A stretch of DNA of 64,000 bases from assembly GCA_958295895.1 (NCBI GenBank), contig CATQHI010000003.1:186001-250000 (forward strand). The letters are read 5' to 3'. Numbering within the stretch: the first letter of the stretch is position 1; every line of letters starts with the position of its first letter. Under the pieces are notes generated by a model, which saw nothing but the letters and a program-made list of their open reading frames with translations, did no database searches and had not been told where the DNA came from. The position numbers were made by a program, and so were the translations under genes. The stretch is from Saprospiraceae bacterium (GTDB lineage Bacteria > Bacteroidota > Bacteroidia > Chitinophagales > Saprospiraceae). Below are positions 10,140-17,678 of this stretch, piece by piece.

Positions 10140-11321
10140 CTACATTGACACAAACTCTACGACTTCCAGTCCGTAGCCCTCCAGCCCGATACGGGTCTTG
10201 GGAGCATTGCTGAGCACGCGGAGTTTGGATACCCCCAGATCGCGTAAGATCTGGGCACCAATACCAAAATCGCGTTGTTCCTCGCTACGCGGATCGGTGG
10301 GGCGGACGGACTTACCATCCTGCATCCGGCTCTTGAGCAGGCGCAGGCCGGCAATGATGTCGTTGGCATCTTGGTGGGGGCGCATGAAGAGCAGGATGCC
10401 CTTACCGGCCTCGGCGATCTTTTCGAGCGGACCGTGCAGTCCGGTGCTGTAACCACTCAGCAGGCTGTGTAGGAGATCGCGGCTGCTGGTGCTGCTGTGC
10501 ACCCGGGTGAGTACGGGCTCGTCCGGCAGCCACTCGCCGTGGGTGAGGGCCAGGTGGACGTCCTCGTTGGTGGTCTGTCGGTAGGCCGTGAGCCGAAAGG
10601 GGCCGTAGCGGGTGTCGAGGTCCATGGTGAACTCCGCTTCCACCAGCCGTTCGGTGCGCAGGCGGTAGGCGACCAGGTCCTCGATGGTGATGATCTTGAG
10701 CTGGTGCTGCTCGGCCAGGCGGATCAGATCGGGTAGGCGGGCCATGGTACCGTCTGGCTTGAGGATCTCGACGACCACGCCGGCGGGGAAGAGGTTGGCC
10801 ATACGGGCCAGGTCGACGGCGGCCTCCGTGTGACCGGTGCGCCGCAGCACGCCACCCTTGACCGCCCGCAGCGGAAAGACGTGTCCCGGGCGGGCAAAGT
10901 CAGAAGGCCGGGCGCTACGCTCGGTGAGCCGCCGGATGCAGGTGGCCCGGTCGTAGCTACTGATGCCGGTGGTGCAACCGTGGCCGATCAGGTCGATGCT
11001 GACCGAAAAGGCCGTCTCGTGAATGTCGGTATTGGTGCTCACCATCATGGGCAGATCGAGCTCGTCGGCGTGGCGCTCCTCGATGGGTGTGCAGATCAGT
11101 CCGCGGCCATGGGTGGCCATGAAGGTGATGATCTCCGGGGTGATGCGCTCGGCGGCACAGATGAAGTCGCCCTCGTTCTCCCGGTCCTCGTCGTCGACGA
11201 CAATGATCAGTTTGCCGGCGCGGATATCCATGATGGCCTCCTCAATGGTGTTGAGTTTGGCCCGTATTTCACGGCGGTCCGTCAGGGCGGGGGGGGAGTC
11301 GGGAAGAGGGTTGCCAGACAT
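10140..11321 (-). CDS. RibBA-type protein: active-looking DHBP synthase with degenerate GTP cyclohydrolase II domain
   Basis: 393 residues from the ATG at 11321. Residues about 22-220 are 3,4-dihydroxy-2-butanone-4-phosphate synthase (RibB), which makes a riboflavin precursor from ribulose 5-phosphate. Its acidic metal site DDEDRENEGDF and HGRGLICTP, GHVFPLRA and RTGHTEAAVDLA are intact. Residues about 225-393 have the GTP cyclohydrolase II fold and end in LEGYGLEV, but the zinc-binding cysteines are missing: the VHSECLTGD-like segment reads VHSSTSSRD (274-282), and the CDCG and RQEGR motifs are gone. I infer that only RibB activity remains. The start overlaps the upstream glycosyltransferase gene by 53 bases. 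Confidence 0.85.
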   Translation of the reverse strand: MSGNPLPDSPPALTDRREIRAKLNTIEEAIMDIRAGKLIIVVDDEDRENEGDFICAAERITPEIITFMATHGRGLICTPIEERHADELDLPMMVSTNTDIHETAFSVSIDLIGHGCTTGISSYDRATCIRRLTERSARPSDFARPGHVFPLRAVKGGVLRRTGHTEAAVDLARMANLFPAGVVVEILKPDGTMARLPDLIRLAEQHQLKIITIEDLVAYRLRTERLVEAEFTMDLDTRYGPFRLTAYRQTTNEDVHLALTHGEWLPDEPVLTRVHSSTSSRDLLHSLLSGYSTGLHGPLEKIAEAGKGILLFMRPHQDANDIIAGLRLLKSRMQDGKSVRPTDPRSEEQRDFGIGAQILRDLGVSKLRVLSNAPKTRIGLEGYGLEVVEFVSM

Positions 11322-12537
11322 TGGAGTGGATTCCGGTGAGGTAGCGCGCAAAACCCACCAGCAGGGCGGCGTTCATCGCCAGAAAATAGTGCAGGCTGCG
11401 CAGGGGGGCAAGATGGACTCCGCAGCGGCTAAGCGCTCCGTCGAGCAGCACGGTCAGCAGCGTCATACCTACCGCTGTTGTCAACAGTAGCCCCGCCCAA
11501 TAGTTGCCCCCCGCCCGGTACAGTAGCAGTAGGCAGACGGCCAGCAATAGCAGAAACAGCGGAGTCAACCACCGCAGTATCTTGTGACTGAATAGCGCAA
11601 AGGCCAGTGGCCCACGGTGGGGTGGCCACCATAGATCGGCAAATTCCACGAGGTTCTGCCAGTTGCCGCTGCCGATACGCACCTTGCGCCGGAACTCCTG
11701 ATCGAGCCGCTGGCCCACCCCTTCGTACACCACCGCCCGCTCGCTACTCAGGCCCCGCCAGCCGGCCCGGTACGCGCTCATGCAGAGGTAAAAATCGTCG
11801 ACCAGAAAGTTGTCCGGGACCGCCGTAAAGGCCTCCGCGCGCAGGGCCCAGCACCCGCCGAAGGGACCGATGGGGTAGCCCAGGACCCGCCCTTCTGCCT
11901 GCTTGATGGCTACCTCGCGGTCGATGTAGGCCTCCTCCGTACGGCCGATGCCACTGGCCAGCGCCCCGGTGTGGACCATGCGGCTGTCCACGAGGCCAAG
12001 TCCGGCATCGGTAAGTAGGGGGCGGACGAGTTCGCGGATCGTGTCGCTGCGCAGCATAACGCTTGCATCAGTGAGGATAAATACGGAATGGTCGCCGGCC
12101 GCCTGTCGCGCTAAACGATTGATCGTACCCGGTTTGCCGAGCCGGTGGTGGTTCCGACTATAGTATAGGTGGTGATTGTCGGCGGAAAAGGCAAACTGCG
12201 CTAGAATACCGGCGGTGGCATCGGTGCTCAGGTCATCTCCGATGTAGACGTCCAGTCTACCGGCATAGTCTTGTTCGGCCAGGGTATCCAGCTTTTCCCT
12301 GAGCACAAGGGCTTCGTTGTGCACCGACATCAGTACCGCTACCGGGGGCCAGTCTACCGGGTCGGGGGTAGGGGGGGAGGCGGAGTACCATGCCGCCTGC
12401 CGCAGGATCCACCAGGGGTAGAGCAGGTAAGTATGCACAATGGCAAGTGTACCTATTCCGACCGTACCGACGAGCACCCACTCCACCCGGTAAAGGTAAC
12501 CGCTACGCGCGAAGGGCAACCGCCTTAGTTGGAACAC
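11269..12537 (-). CDS. Membrane-anchored family 2 glycosyltransferase
   Basis: 422 residues. An N-terminal hydrophobic helix (VLVGTVGIGTLAIVHTYLLY) is followed by a GT-A domain from VAVLMSVHNEALVLREKL, with nucleotide-sugar motifs GDDLSTD and ILTDASV, the acceptor-side GGCWALRAE and DDFYLC, and a QxxRW-like RIGSGNWQN region. About three membrane helices close the protein (LTPLFLLLLAVCLLLLY onward). The layout resembles processive or polysaccharide glycosyltransferases at the inner membrane. Donor and product cannot be read from the sequence. It lies directly upstream of ribBA and overlaps it, which suggests co-transcription without an obvious functional link. Confidence 0.82.
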   Translation of the reverse strand: MFQLRRLPFARSGYLYRVEWVLVGTVGIGTLAIVHTYLLYPWWILRQAAWYSASPPTPDPVDWPPVAVLMSVHNEALVLREKLDTLAEQDYAGRLDVYIGDDLSTDATAGILAQFAFSADNHHLYYSRNHHRLGKPGTINRLARQAAGDHSVFILTDASVMLRSDTIRELVRPLLTDAGLGLVDSRMVHTGALASGIGRTEEAYIDREVAIKQAEGRVLGYPIGPFGGCWALRAEAFTAVPDNFLVDDFYLCMSAYRAGWRGLSSERAVVYEGVGQRLDQEFRRKVRIGSGNWQNLVEFADLWWPPHRGPLAFALFSHKILRWLTPLFLLLLAVCLLLLYRAGGNYWAGLLLTTAVGMTLLTVLLDGALSRCGVHLAPLRSLHYFLAMNAALLVGFARYLTGIHSNVWQPSSRLPPRPDGPP

Positions 12538-12583
12538 TTACACCGTGGCGGCGTTAGGCCCGTACACAAACCACCCCCGTACC

Positions 12584-12823
12584 ATGGCTGCTAACGACAA
12601 GCAAACCCTCAAGGACACCCAAACCTGGCCCGAGCTGGCCATCGGACTCTTCGATAAGCTTACCGGCCGGGGCGCCGAGATCGCTTACGAATTTGAGAAC
12701 TTCGAGCTCGATGTGCCCAGCGGCACCAATAGTGACGAATCCGCGCACTGGAAGATGAACGGCACGCTGCGCATCCGTACCTCCGACCACACCTCGCGCG
12801 ACGGCAGCAAGCAGCAGTCCTAG
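12584..12823 (+). CDS. Hypothetical small protein
   Basis: 79 residues from the ATG at 12584 (MAANDKQTLKDTQTWPELAIG). It has an amphipathic start, then an alternating polar/hydrophobic segment (YEFENFELDVPSG, WKMNGTLRIRTS) that looks beta-rich. There is no signal peptide, membrane segment or recognised motif. The next gene starts 4 bases later on the same strand, so the two probably form an operon. Function unknown. Confidence 0.6.
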   Translation: MAANDKQTLKDTQTWPELAIGLFDKLTGRGAEIAYEFENFELDVPSGTNSDESAHWKMNGTLRIRTSDHTSRDGSKQQS

Positions 12824-12826
12824 ATC

Positions 12827-13165
12827 ATGCTCGATGCGGCTTACGCCCTGCTCGGTAAGGTAGCTATCACTGCCGATCTTCGACTGGACACTCCGGGTGG
12901 CGGCCGCATCGACGTGACTACTAGTGAAGCCAACGATCTCATAATCCGGTGCAGCGACGAGAACGCCCTTTGGGCCGCCTTTCAGTTGGGCGAAAAGCTA
13001 GAACTGGTGGAGTTAAACTACCGGTCGCTAACGCAGTTGCGCAACCCCCTGTTACAGACTATCGAAGTAATCATCGGTGAGCGTACCCTGCTGCAATGGC
13101 CACCGGATAAGTACCCCAGGGTGAAGAGCCTACGGGCAGTGCTCAATATCCTGCGCAAGCGCTAG
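12827..13165 (+). CDS. Hypothetical protein
   Basis: 112 residues, cytoplasmic and mixed alpha/beta (RIDVTTSEANDLIIRCSDENALWAAFQ, then a Leu/Arg-rich C-terminal helix ending in LRAVLNILRKR). No family was recognised. It follows the small gene at 12584-12823 with a 3-base gap and converges on fbaA, whose stop codon begins 2 bases beyond. Confidence 0.6.
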   Translation: MLDAAYALLGKVAITADLRLDTPGGGRIDVTTSEANDLIIRCSDENALWAAFQLGEKLELVELNYRSLTQLRNPLLQTIEVIIGERTLLQWPPDKYPRVKSLRAVLNILRKR

Positions 13166-13166
13166 G

Positions 13167-14264
13167 CTAGACCTCCTGTGCGACCGCTTTTTCGGCAAGC
13201 ACGTCCACGCAGTTCAGGTCGGTGAAGGCCTGCTTGAGCCGCTCTACGAAACTGATCTCCGCGCTACGTATCCAGACGCGCGGGTCGTAAGACTTTTTGT
13301 TGGGCTTATCCGTACCGTCGGGATTACCGATCTGCGCCTGCAGGTAATCGCGCTTACCGGCCTCGTACTTACGTACCCCATCCCAGTAGGCCCACTGCAG
13401 ATCGGTATCGATGTTCATCTTAATGGCGCCGTAGCCGATCGCCTCGCGGATATCCTCCTGGCTCGAACCCGACCCGCCGTGAAACACGAAGTGGATGGGA
13501 TCCTTATCTACCCCAAGCTTTTGCTTAGCGTACTCCTGGGAGTTCTTCAGGATCTCGGGTCGTAGAGTTACGTTCCCCGGCTTATACACCCCGTGTACGT
13601 TACCGAAGGCCGCGGCAATGGTGAACCGATCGCTGATGGCATTCAGTTTTTGGTAGCTCTCAAATACTTCTTCGGGTTGGGTGTAGAGGCGGTGGCTTTC
13701 TACCCCCGAATTGTCGACGCCATCTTCCTCTCCGCCAGTCACGCCGAGTTCGATCTCCAGCGTCATGCCGATTTTAGCCATCCGCTCGAAGTACCTGGCG
13801 CTGATGTCCAGATTTTCCTCCAGCGGCTCCTCGCTCAGGTCGAGCATGTGACTAGAGTACAGTGGAAAACCGCGCTTGGCGTAGAACTTCTCTCCGGCCT
13901 CGAGCAGCCCATCAATCCAGGGCAGTAGTTTTTTCGCACAGTGATCGGTGTGCAGTATGACCGGCACGCCGTAAACCTCGGCCAGCGTGTGTACGTGCAT
14001 GGCCGCACTGAGTCCGCCGGCGATCGAAGCCTGCTGCTGGCTATTGTCCAACCCCTTGCCGGCGTAGAACTGTGCCCCGCCATTGCTCAGCTGGATGATC
14101 ACCGGGCTATTTACATCCCTGGCGCACTCCAGAACAGCGTTGATCGTGCTGCTACTAGTTACATTTACCGCCGGCAGGGCATAATTATTGGCCTGGGCGT
14201 GGTTGAATACGTCGGTTACTTCATCACCGTAGAGTACACCGGCGCGAAAACTGGGCTTAGCCAT
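13167..14264 (-). CDS. fbaA: Fructose-bisphosphate aldolase, class II
   Basis: 365 residues, the size of the E. coli FbaA (class IIA) type. The zinc enzyme cleaves fructose 1,6-bisphosphate to DHAP and glyceraldehyde 3-phosphate. Visible are the zinc-ligand segment VILHTDHCAKKLLPW, the LEIELGVTGGEEDGVDN loop, VHGVYKPGNV, and the phosphate-binding FHGGSGSS with NIDTDLQWA. The ATG at 14264 (MAKPSFRAGVLYGDEVTDVFN) matches the family start. A TTTCTTTG promoter-like box lies 27 bases upstream. Confidence 0.95.
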   Translation of the reverse strand: MAKPSFRAGVLYGDEVTDVFNHAQANNYALPAVNVTSSSTINAVLECARDVNSPVIIQLSNGGAQFYAGKGLDNSQQQASIAGGLSAAMHVHTLAEVYGVPVILHTDHCAKKLLPWIDGLLEAGEKFYAKRGFPLYSSHMLDLSEEPLEENLDISARYFERMAKIGMTLEIELGVTGGEEDGVDNSGVESHRLYTQPEEVFESYQKLNAISDRFTIAAAFGNVHGVYKPGNVTLRPEILKNSQEYAKQKLGVDKDPIHFVFHGGSGSSQEDIREAIGYGAIKMNIDTDLQWAYWDGVRKYEAGKRDYLQAQIGNPDGTDKPNKKSYDPRVWIRSAEISFVERLKQAFTDLNCVDVLAEKAVAQEV

Positions 14265-14290
14265 AGCAGAATGGGTAGTTAGTACGGGCG

Positions 14291-14298
14291 CAAAGAAA
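14291..14298 (-). promoter_or_regulatory. Promoter-like -7 box (TTTCTTTG) of fbaA
   Basis: The minus strand reads TTTCTTTGCGCC in the 41-base gap between the mqnD stop and the fbaA ATG, one mismatch from TAnnTTTG. It would allow fbaA to be expressed independently of mqnD. Confidence 0.35.
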
Positions 14299-14305
14299 CG
14301 AAAAG

Positions 14306-15133
14306 CTACACAATGTAGTCGGCGCTCCCCGGGGGGATGATGCCCTTCGATCGCCCATCGGTCAAGAAGTAGTCCACAGCCGCCAGGCCATCCCTACCCA
14401 ACTTCAGCGTATACTCATTCACGTACAGCGCAATGTGCTTGCGCCTCACCCCGGCATCCATCTCCTGCGCGTACGCGCGAACGTAGGCGGCACTGGCCTG
14501 CGGATGGGCGAAGGCGTAACGCACCGAGCGCGCCAGTACCCGGTCAACGCTTAGCTGCACCTCCCGCGGCAGACCTCGCCTTACGGTGATCCCCCCGAGC
14601 GGTATGGGTAGCCCCGTCGTCTCCTCCCAGTAGGTACCGAGATCGGCAATTTTACGTAGCCCCCGCTCCGCGTAGGTGAACCGGTTTTCGTGGATCAACA
14701 CGCCGGCGTCATAGACGTCCTCCAGCACCAACCGCTCGATGTCACTGAAAAGAACCGCCCGTTTCTGGGTAAGCTGCGGGTAGGCAAGCCCCAGTAAATA
14801 ATTTGCCGTTGTGTACCTCCCGGGAATCGCGACCTGACTGTCTTCGTTTACTCCTCCGAAATTTTCTTTTTTCGTAACTAATAATGGACCCACACCTCTT
14901 CCAAGCGCACTGCCGCTCTGCAGCAGCCGATAAGTTTCCGTGAGGTACCCGAAGGCATGGTAGCTCAGCTTCGTCACGTCTAACTCTGCTCTGAATGCCC
15001 GCTCATTAAGTTCCTCCACATCTGCTAGCAGCACGTCGAATTGGAGCCCCTCGGTGTCGATCCGGCCGTGGACCAGGGCGTCAAAAATGTAGGTATCGTT
15101 CGGGCAGGGACTGAAGCCAAGGCTAAGTTTCAT
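14306..15133 (-). CDS. mqnD: 1,4-dihydroxy-6-naphthoate synthase MqnD
   Basis: 275 residues with the MqnA/MqnD periplasmic-binding-protein-like fold. MqnD converts cyclic dehypoxanthinyl futalosine to 1,4-dihydroxy-6-naphthoate in the futalosine route to menaquinone. The N-terminal signature GFSPCPNDTYIFDALVHG is diagnostic for MqnD rather than MqnA. Later segments (VTKLSYHAFGYL, GRGVGPLLV, IPLGGITVRRGL) also fit. The ATG at 15133 is the family start. With ubiX in the same window, this indicates respiratory menaquinone made by the futalosine route. Confidence 0.9.
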   Translation of the reverse strand: MKLSLGFSPCPNDTYIFDALVHGRIDTEGLQFDVLLADVEELNERAFRAELDVTKLSYHAFGYLTETYRLLQSGSALGRGVGPLLVTKKENFGGVNEDSQVAIPGRYTTANYLLGLAYPQLTQKRAVLFSDIERLVLEDVYDAGVLIHENRFTYAERGLRKIADLGTYWEETTGLPIPLGGITVRRGLPREVQLSVDRVLARSVRYAFAHPQASAAYVRAYAQEMDAGVRRKHIALYVNEYTLKLGRDGLAAVDYFLTDGRSKGIIPPGSADYIV

Positions 15134-15154
15134 GGGCGGGGTCGCGGGTGCAAG
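15134..15154 (-). repeat. Dispersed GC-rich repeat, copy 2
   Basis: GGGCGGGGTCGCGGGTGCA on the plus strand, directly before the mqnD start on the minus strand. One base differs from the GGGGNCGCAGGTGCA core. Confidence 0.5.
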
Positions 15155-15234
15155 CAGGGTGGAGGGGGTGGGAGAGCGCCGGTAAATTATATCGTTACTT
15201 CGCCCTACCGTTTGCTCCCCCTAAAGACACTCCC

Positions 15235-15933
15235 ATGCAACTCCAGGTTTTGTACGAAGACAATCACCTGCTGGCGGTCAACAAACCGGCCGGCTACCTG
15301 AGTCAGGGCGACGAAACGGGTGACGTGACGGTGATGGACCTGGCTAAGGAATACATCAAACTGCGGTACGACAAACCTGGGGAGGTGTTCCTGGGCTCTA
15401 TCCACCGGCTGGACCGGCCGGTCAGCGGAGTAATTTTATTTGCCCGCACCTCGAAGGCCCTCTCGCGGATGACGCAGGTATTTCGCGACCGTAAGGTGAC
15501 CAAGACCTACTGGGCGATCGTTACTGAGCAGCCGAGCCCCATCGAGGGGCGACTCACCGGCTACATCTACAAAGACGCTAAGAAGAACCTCAGCAAACTG
15601 CTACCCAAGGCGAATAGCAACCGCCACCAGGGGGCCAAGGAAGCCGTGCTCGACTACAAGTTACTCGGTCGCATTGGCACGAACGTGCTCCTGGAGGTAC
15701 GCCCGCTGACCGGCCGGCCCCACCAGATTCGGGTGCAACTGGCCCAGCAGCTCGACTGTCCGATCCGCGGCGACCTAAAGTACGGCTTCCGCCAGGCCAA
15801 TGAGGACGGGAACATCAATCTGCACAGCCGTAGCCTGGAGTTCCTACACCCCGTAAAGAAGGAGCAGGTTAAAATCACGGCCGAACCTCCGCGCGACGAT
15901 CAAATCTGGCAACTGTTTCGGGGTATCGGATAG
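15235..15933 (+). CDS. RluA-family RNA pseudouridine synthase
   Basis: 232 residues from the ATG at 15235 (MQLQVLYEDNHLLAVNKPAGYL); the open frame extends further 5' without family similarity. The catalytic aspartate is in GSIHRLDRPVSGVILFA, and the later GRPHQIRVQLA motif is typical. There is no S4 domain, so it is the short RluA/RluF-like type. It isomerises uridines in rRNA or tRNA; the target cannot be read. It starts divergently from mqnD and converges on the S41 protease gene with a 1-base gap. Confidence 0.88.
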   Translation: MQLQVLYEDNHLLAVNKPAGYLSQGDETGDVTVMDLAKEYIKLRYDKPGEVFLGSIHRLDRPVSGVILFARTSKALSRMTQVFRDRKVTKTYWAIVTEQPSPIEGRLTGYIYKDAKKNLSKLLPKANSNRHQGAKEAVLDYKLLGRIGTNVLLEVRPLTGRPHQIRVQLAQQLDCPIRGDLKYGFRQANEDGNINLHSRSLEFLHPVKKEQVKITAEPPRDDQIWQLFRGIG

Positions 15934-15934
15934 A

Positions 15935-17590
15935 TTAAATCTTGTTACTTGCGCCGCGCGCTGCCGCTAGGGGGTCGGCGTTACGTAGTAGTCGCAGGGC
16001 CTGCTGGACGATTTCGTCCTCCTGATTGTACACCCGGAAGTACGCCGCCGCTCCGAAGAGCTGGCGCGCCGTGCGCGCACGAAAAAAGAGGGCTAGTTCC
16101 CGCTGCAACGCCGGGGTAAGCACCGTTTCTACACTGCCGTACTCCTTATGGGCAAGCCTGGTCAGCCCGTTGACTACCTCACGCATGTCGGGTCGGAACG
16201 ATCGCCGAAAGGCCTCCAGATCGGCGAGCTGTTTTACCTCCGGATGATCGCGCAGGTAGCTGAATACGTAGGTAGGCACCTGCTGGCGCAGTTGGAGGAA
16301 GTTTTCCTGGTTCAGGCTACTATCGAGGGGTACGTAGTGATCGGGGGTGATGCCTCCCCCGCCGAAGACCGGGTGTCCGCTATCGGTGTAGAATAGCTGG
16401 GAGCTATCGACGGCAACGGCGGTGCGGCCGGTCAGTTCACCGCTTTCGTACCGGCGGTTCAGGTCACCCCGGTAGTCCGCGCCGTCGTGGTAGTCTCGCT
16501 GGATACTGCGGTCACTAGGTGTGTAATAGCGTGCGACCGTTAAACGCAGCGCCCCGCCGTCGCTGAGGGGATACTGCTCCTGGACCAGTCCCTTGCCAAA
16601 CGTACGCCGCCCCACTACGATCCCGCGATCGTGGTCCTGTACCGCGCCGGCCACGATTTCGCTGGCGCTGGCCGAGCCACCGTCGACTAAAATGGCCACA
16701 TTCTGAATGTTGTACCGAGCCCGGCCACTGCTTTTGTAGGACTGCCGGCTGGAACTCCTTCCCTGGGTATACACCAGCAGCACGCCGCGCTCTACGAACA
16801 GCTCACTGAGTAGTTTGGTCGCCTCCTGTAGGTAGCCGCCCGGGTTGCCCCGTAGGTCGATGATCAGGTGTTTGGCCCCGGCCCGTTCGAGGTGTTCCTC
16901 CAGCGTAGCCATAAACTCCGCGTACGTGGTCTTACTAAACCGGTTGATGCGCACGTAGGCAATGTCGGGGTCGATGGTGTAGGCTGCATCCACGCTGGTG
17001 AGCGGAATGCTGGCACGGCTGACGTTGAGGGAAATTAATTCATCCTCCGGATCGCGACGCAGGCGGATGCGCACCTCGCTACCCTCCGGTCCCTGCATGA
17101 GACTGGCCGGATCGAGTTGCTTTTCGGTGACGTTGGTGACCAGGCTATCGTCGACGTAGATGATCTGGTCGCCCGAACGGATACCGGCGGTCTCGGAGGG
17201 TCCTCCGGGCAGGGCGCTTACCACGGTGATGGTATCGTCGATCACCAGGTACTCAATACCGATGCCCTTAAAATTACCCTCCATATTATCGTTGAGGGCC
17301 TGCAACTCGTCGGCGGCGATGTAGCTACTGTGGGGATCCAGATCGTTCAGGACCGCATCGATGGCCGCGCGGTACAACTTCTCGGGATCGGGTTCATCGA
17401 CGTAGCGGGCCTCGATGTAGCTAAGCAGTTGCTCGACCCGGCCGTTGCCGTTACCGGGCTGGCCACTTGGGTTACCTCCCAGGGAGACGAGCGGGGCATC
17501 GCTGTTTAATACATACCCTACCACCAGCCCCACGGCAAGCAGTAGACTGTATACCAGGGGAGTCCAGATTGTAGCGGGGCGGTTTTCCAT
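15935..17590 (-). CDS. S41-family C-terminal processing peptidase (CtpA-like)
   Basis: 551 residues from the ATG at 17590 (MENRPATIWTP). The ATG 10 codons upstream is disfavoured because it would lie upstream of a TATCTTCG promoter-like box at 17607-17614. An N-terminal membrane helix (VYSLLLAVGLVVGYVL) places the enzyme in the periplasm. A PDZ domain (MEGNFKGIGIEYLV to GSEVRIRLRR) precedes the protease domain, with catalytic serine in DGGSASASEIVAGAV and lysine in GRRTFGKGLVQ. The C-terminal helical tail is long. It likely degrades or trims exported proteins from their C-termini. Confidence 0.9.
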   Translation of the reverse strand: MENRPATIWTPLVYSLLLAVGLVVGYVLNSDAPLVSLGGNPSGQPGNGNGRVEQLLSYIEARYVDEPDPEKLYRAAIDAVLNDLDPHSSYIAADELQALNDNMEGNFKGIGIEYLVIDDTITVVSALPGGPSETAGIRSGDQIIYVDDSLVTNVTEKQLDPASLMQGPEGSEVRIRLRRDPEDELISLNVSRASIPLTSVDAAYTIDPDIAYVRINRFSKTTYAEFMATLEEHLERAGAKHLIIDLRGNPGGYLQEATKLLSELFVERGVLLVYTQGRSSSRQSYKSSGRARYNIQNVAILVDGGSASASEIVAGAVQDHDRGIVVGRRTFGKGLVQEQYPLSDGGALRLTVARYYTPSDRSIQRDYHDGADYRGDLNRRYESGELTGRTAVAVDSSQLFYTDSGHPVFGGGGITPDHYVPLDSSLNQENFLQLRQQVPTYVFSYLRDHPEVKQLADLEAFRRSFRPDMREVVNGLTRLAHKEYGSVETVLTPALQRELALFFRARTARQLFGAAAYFRVYNQEDEIVQQALRLLRNADPLAAARGASNKI

Positions 17591-17606
17591 ACGCGAGCAC
17601 AAGGTG

Positions 17607-17614
17607 CGAAGATA
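17607..17614 (-). promoter_or_regulatory. -7-like box TATCTTCG of the S41 protease gene
   Basis: The minus strand reads TATCTTCGCACC, one mismatch from TAnnTTTG. It sits 17 bases before the chosen ATG at 17590 and supports that start over the one at 17620. Confidence 0.4.
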
Positions 17615-17678
17615 CCGCATAGTTTAGCCGCTCCGCCGATTGTTTGGTTATTTTGGCCCCCCCCAGCAGCTACCGCCT

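Noticed and set aside
11322-11420. FMN riboswitch upstream of ribBA
   Set aside because: The region is coding sequence of the glycosyltransferase and shows no conserved riboswitch stems.
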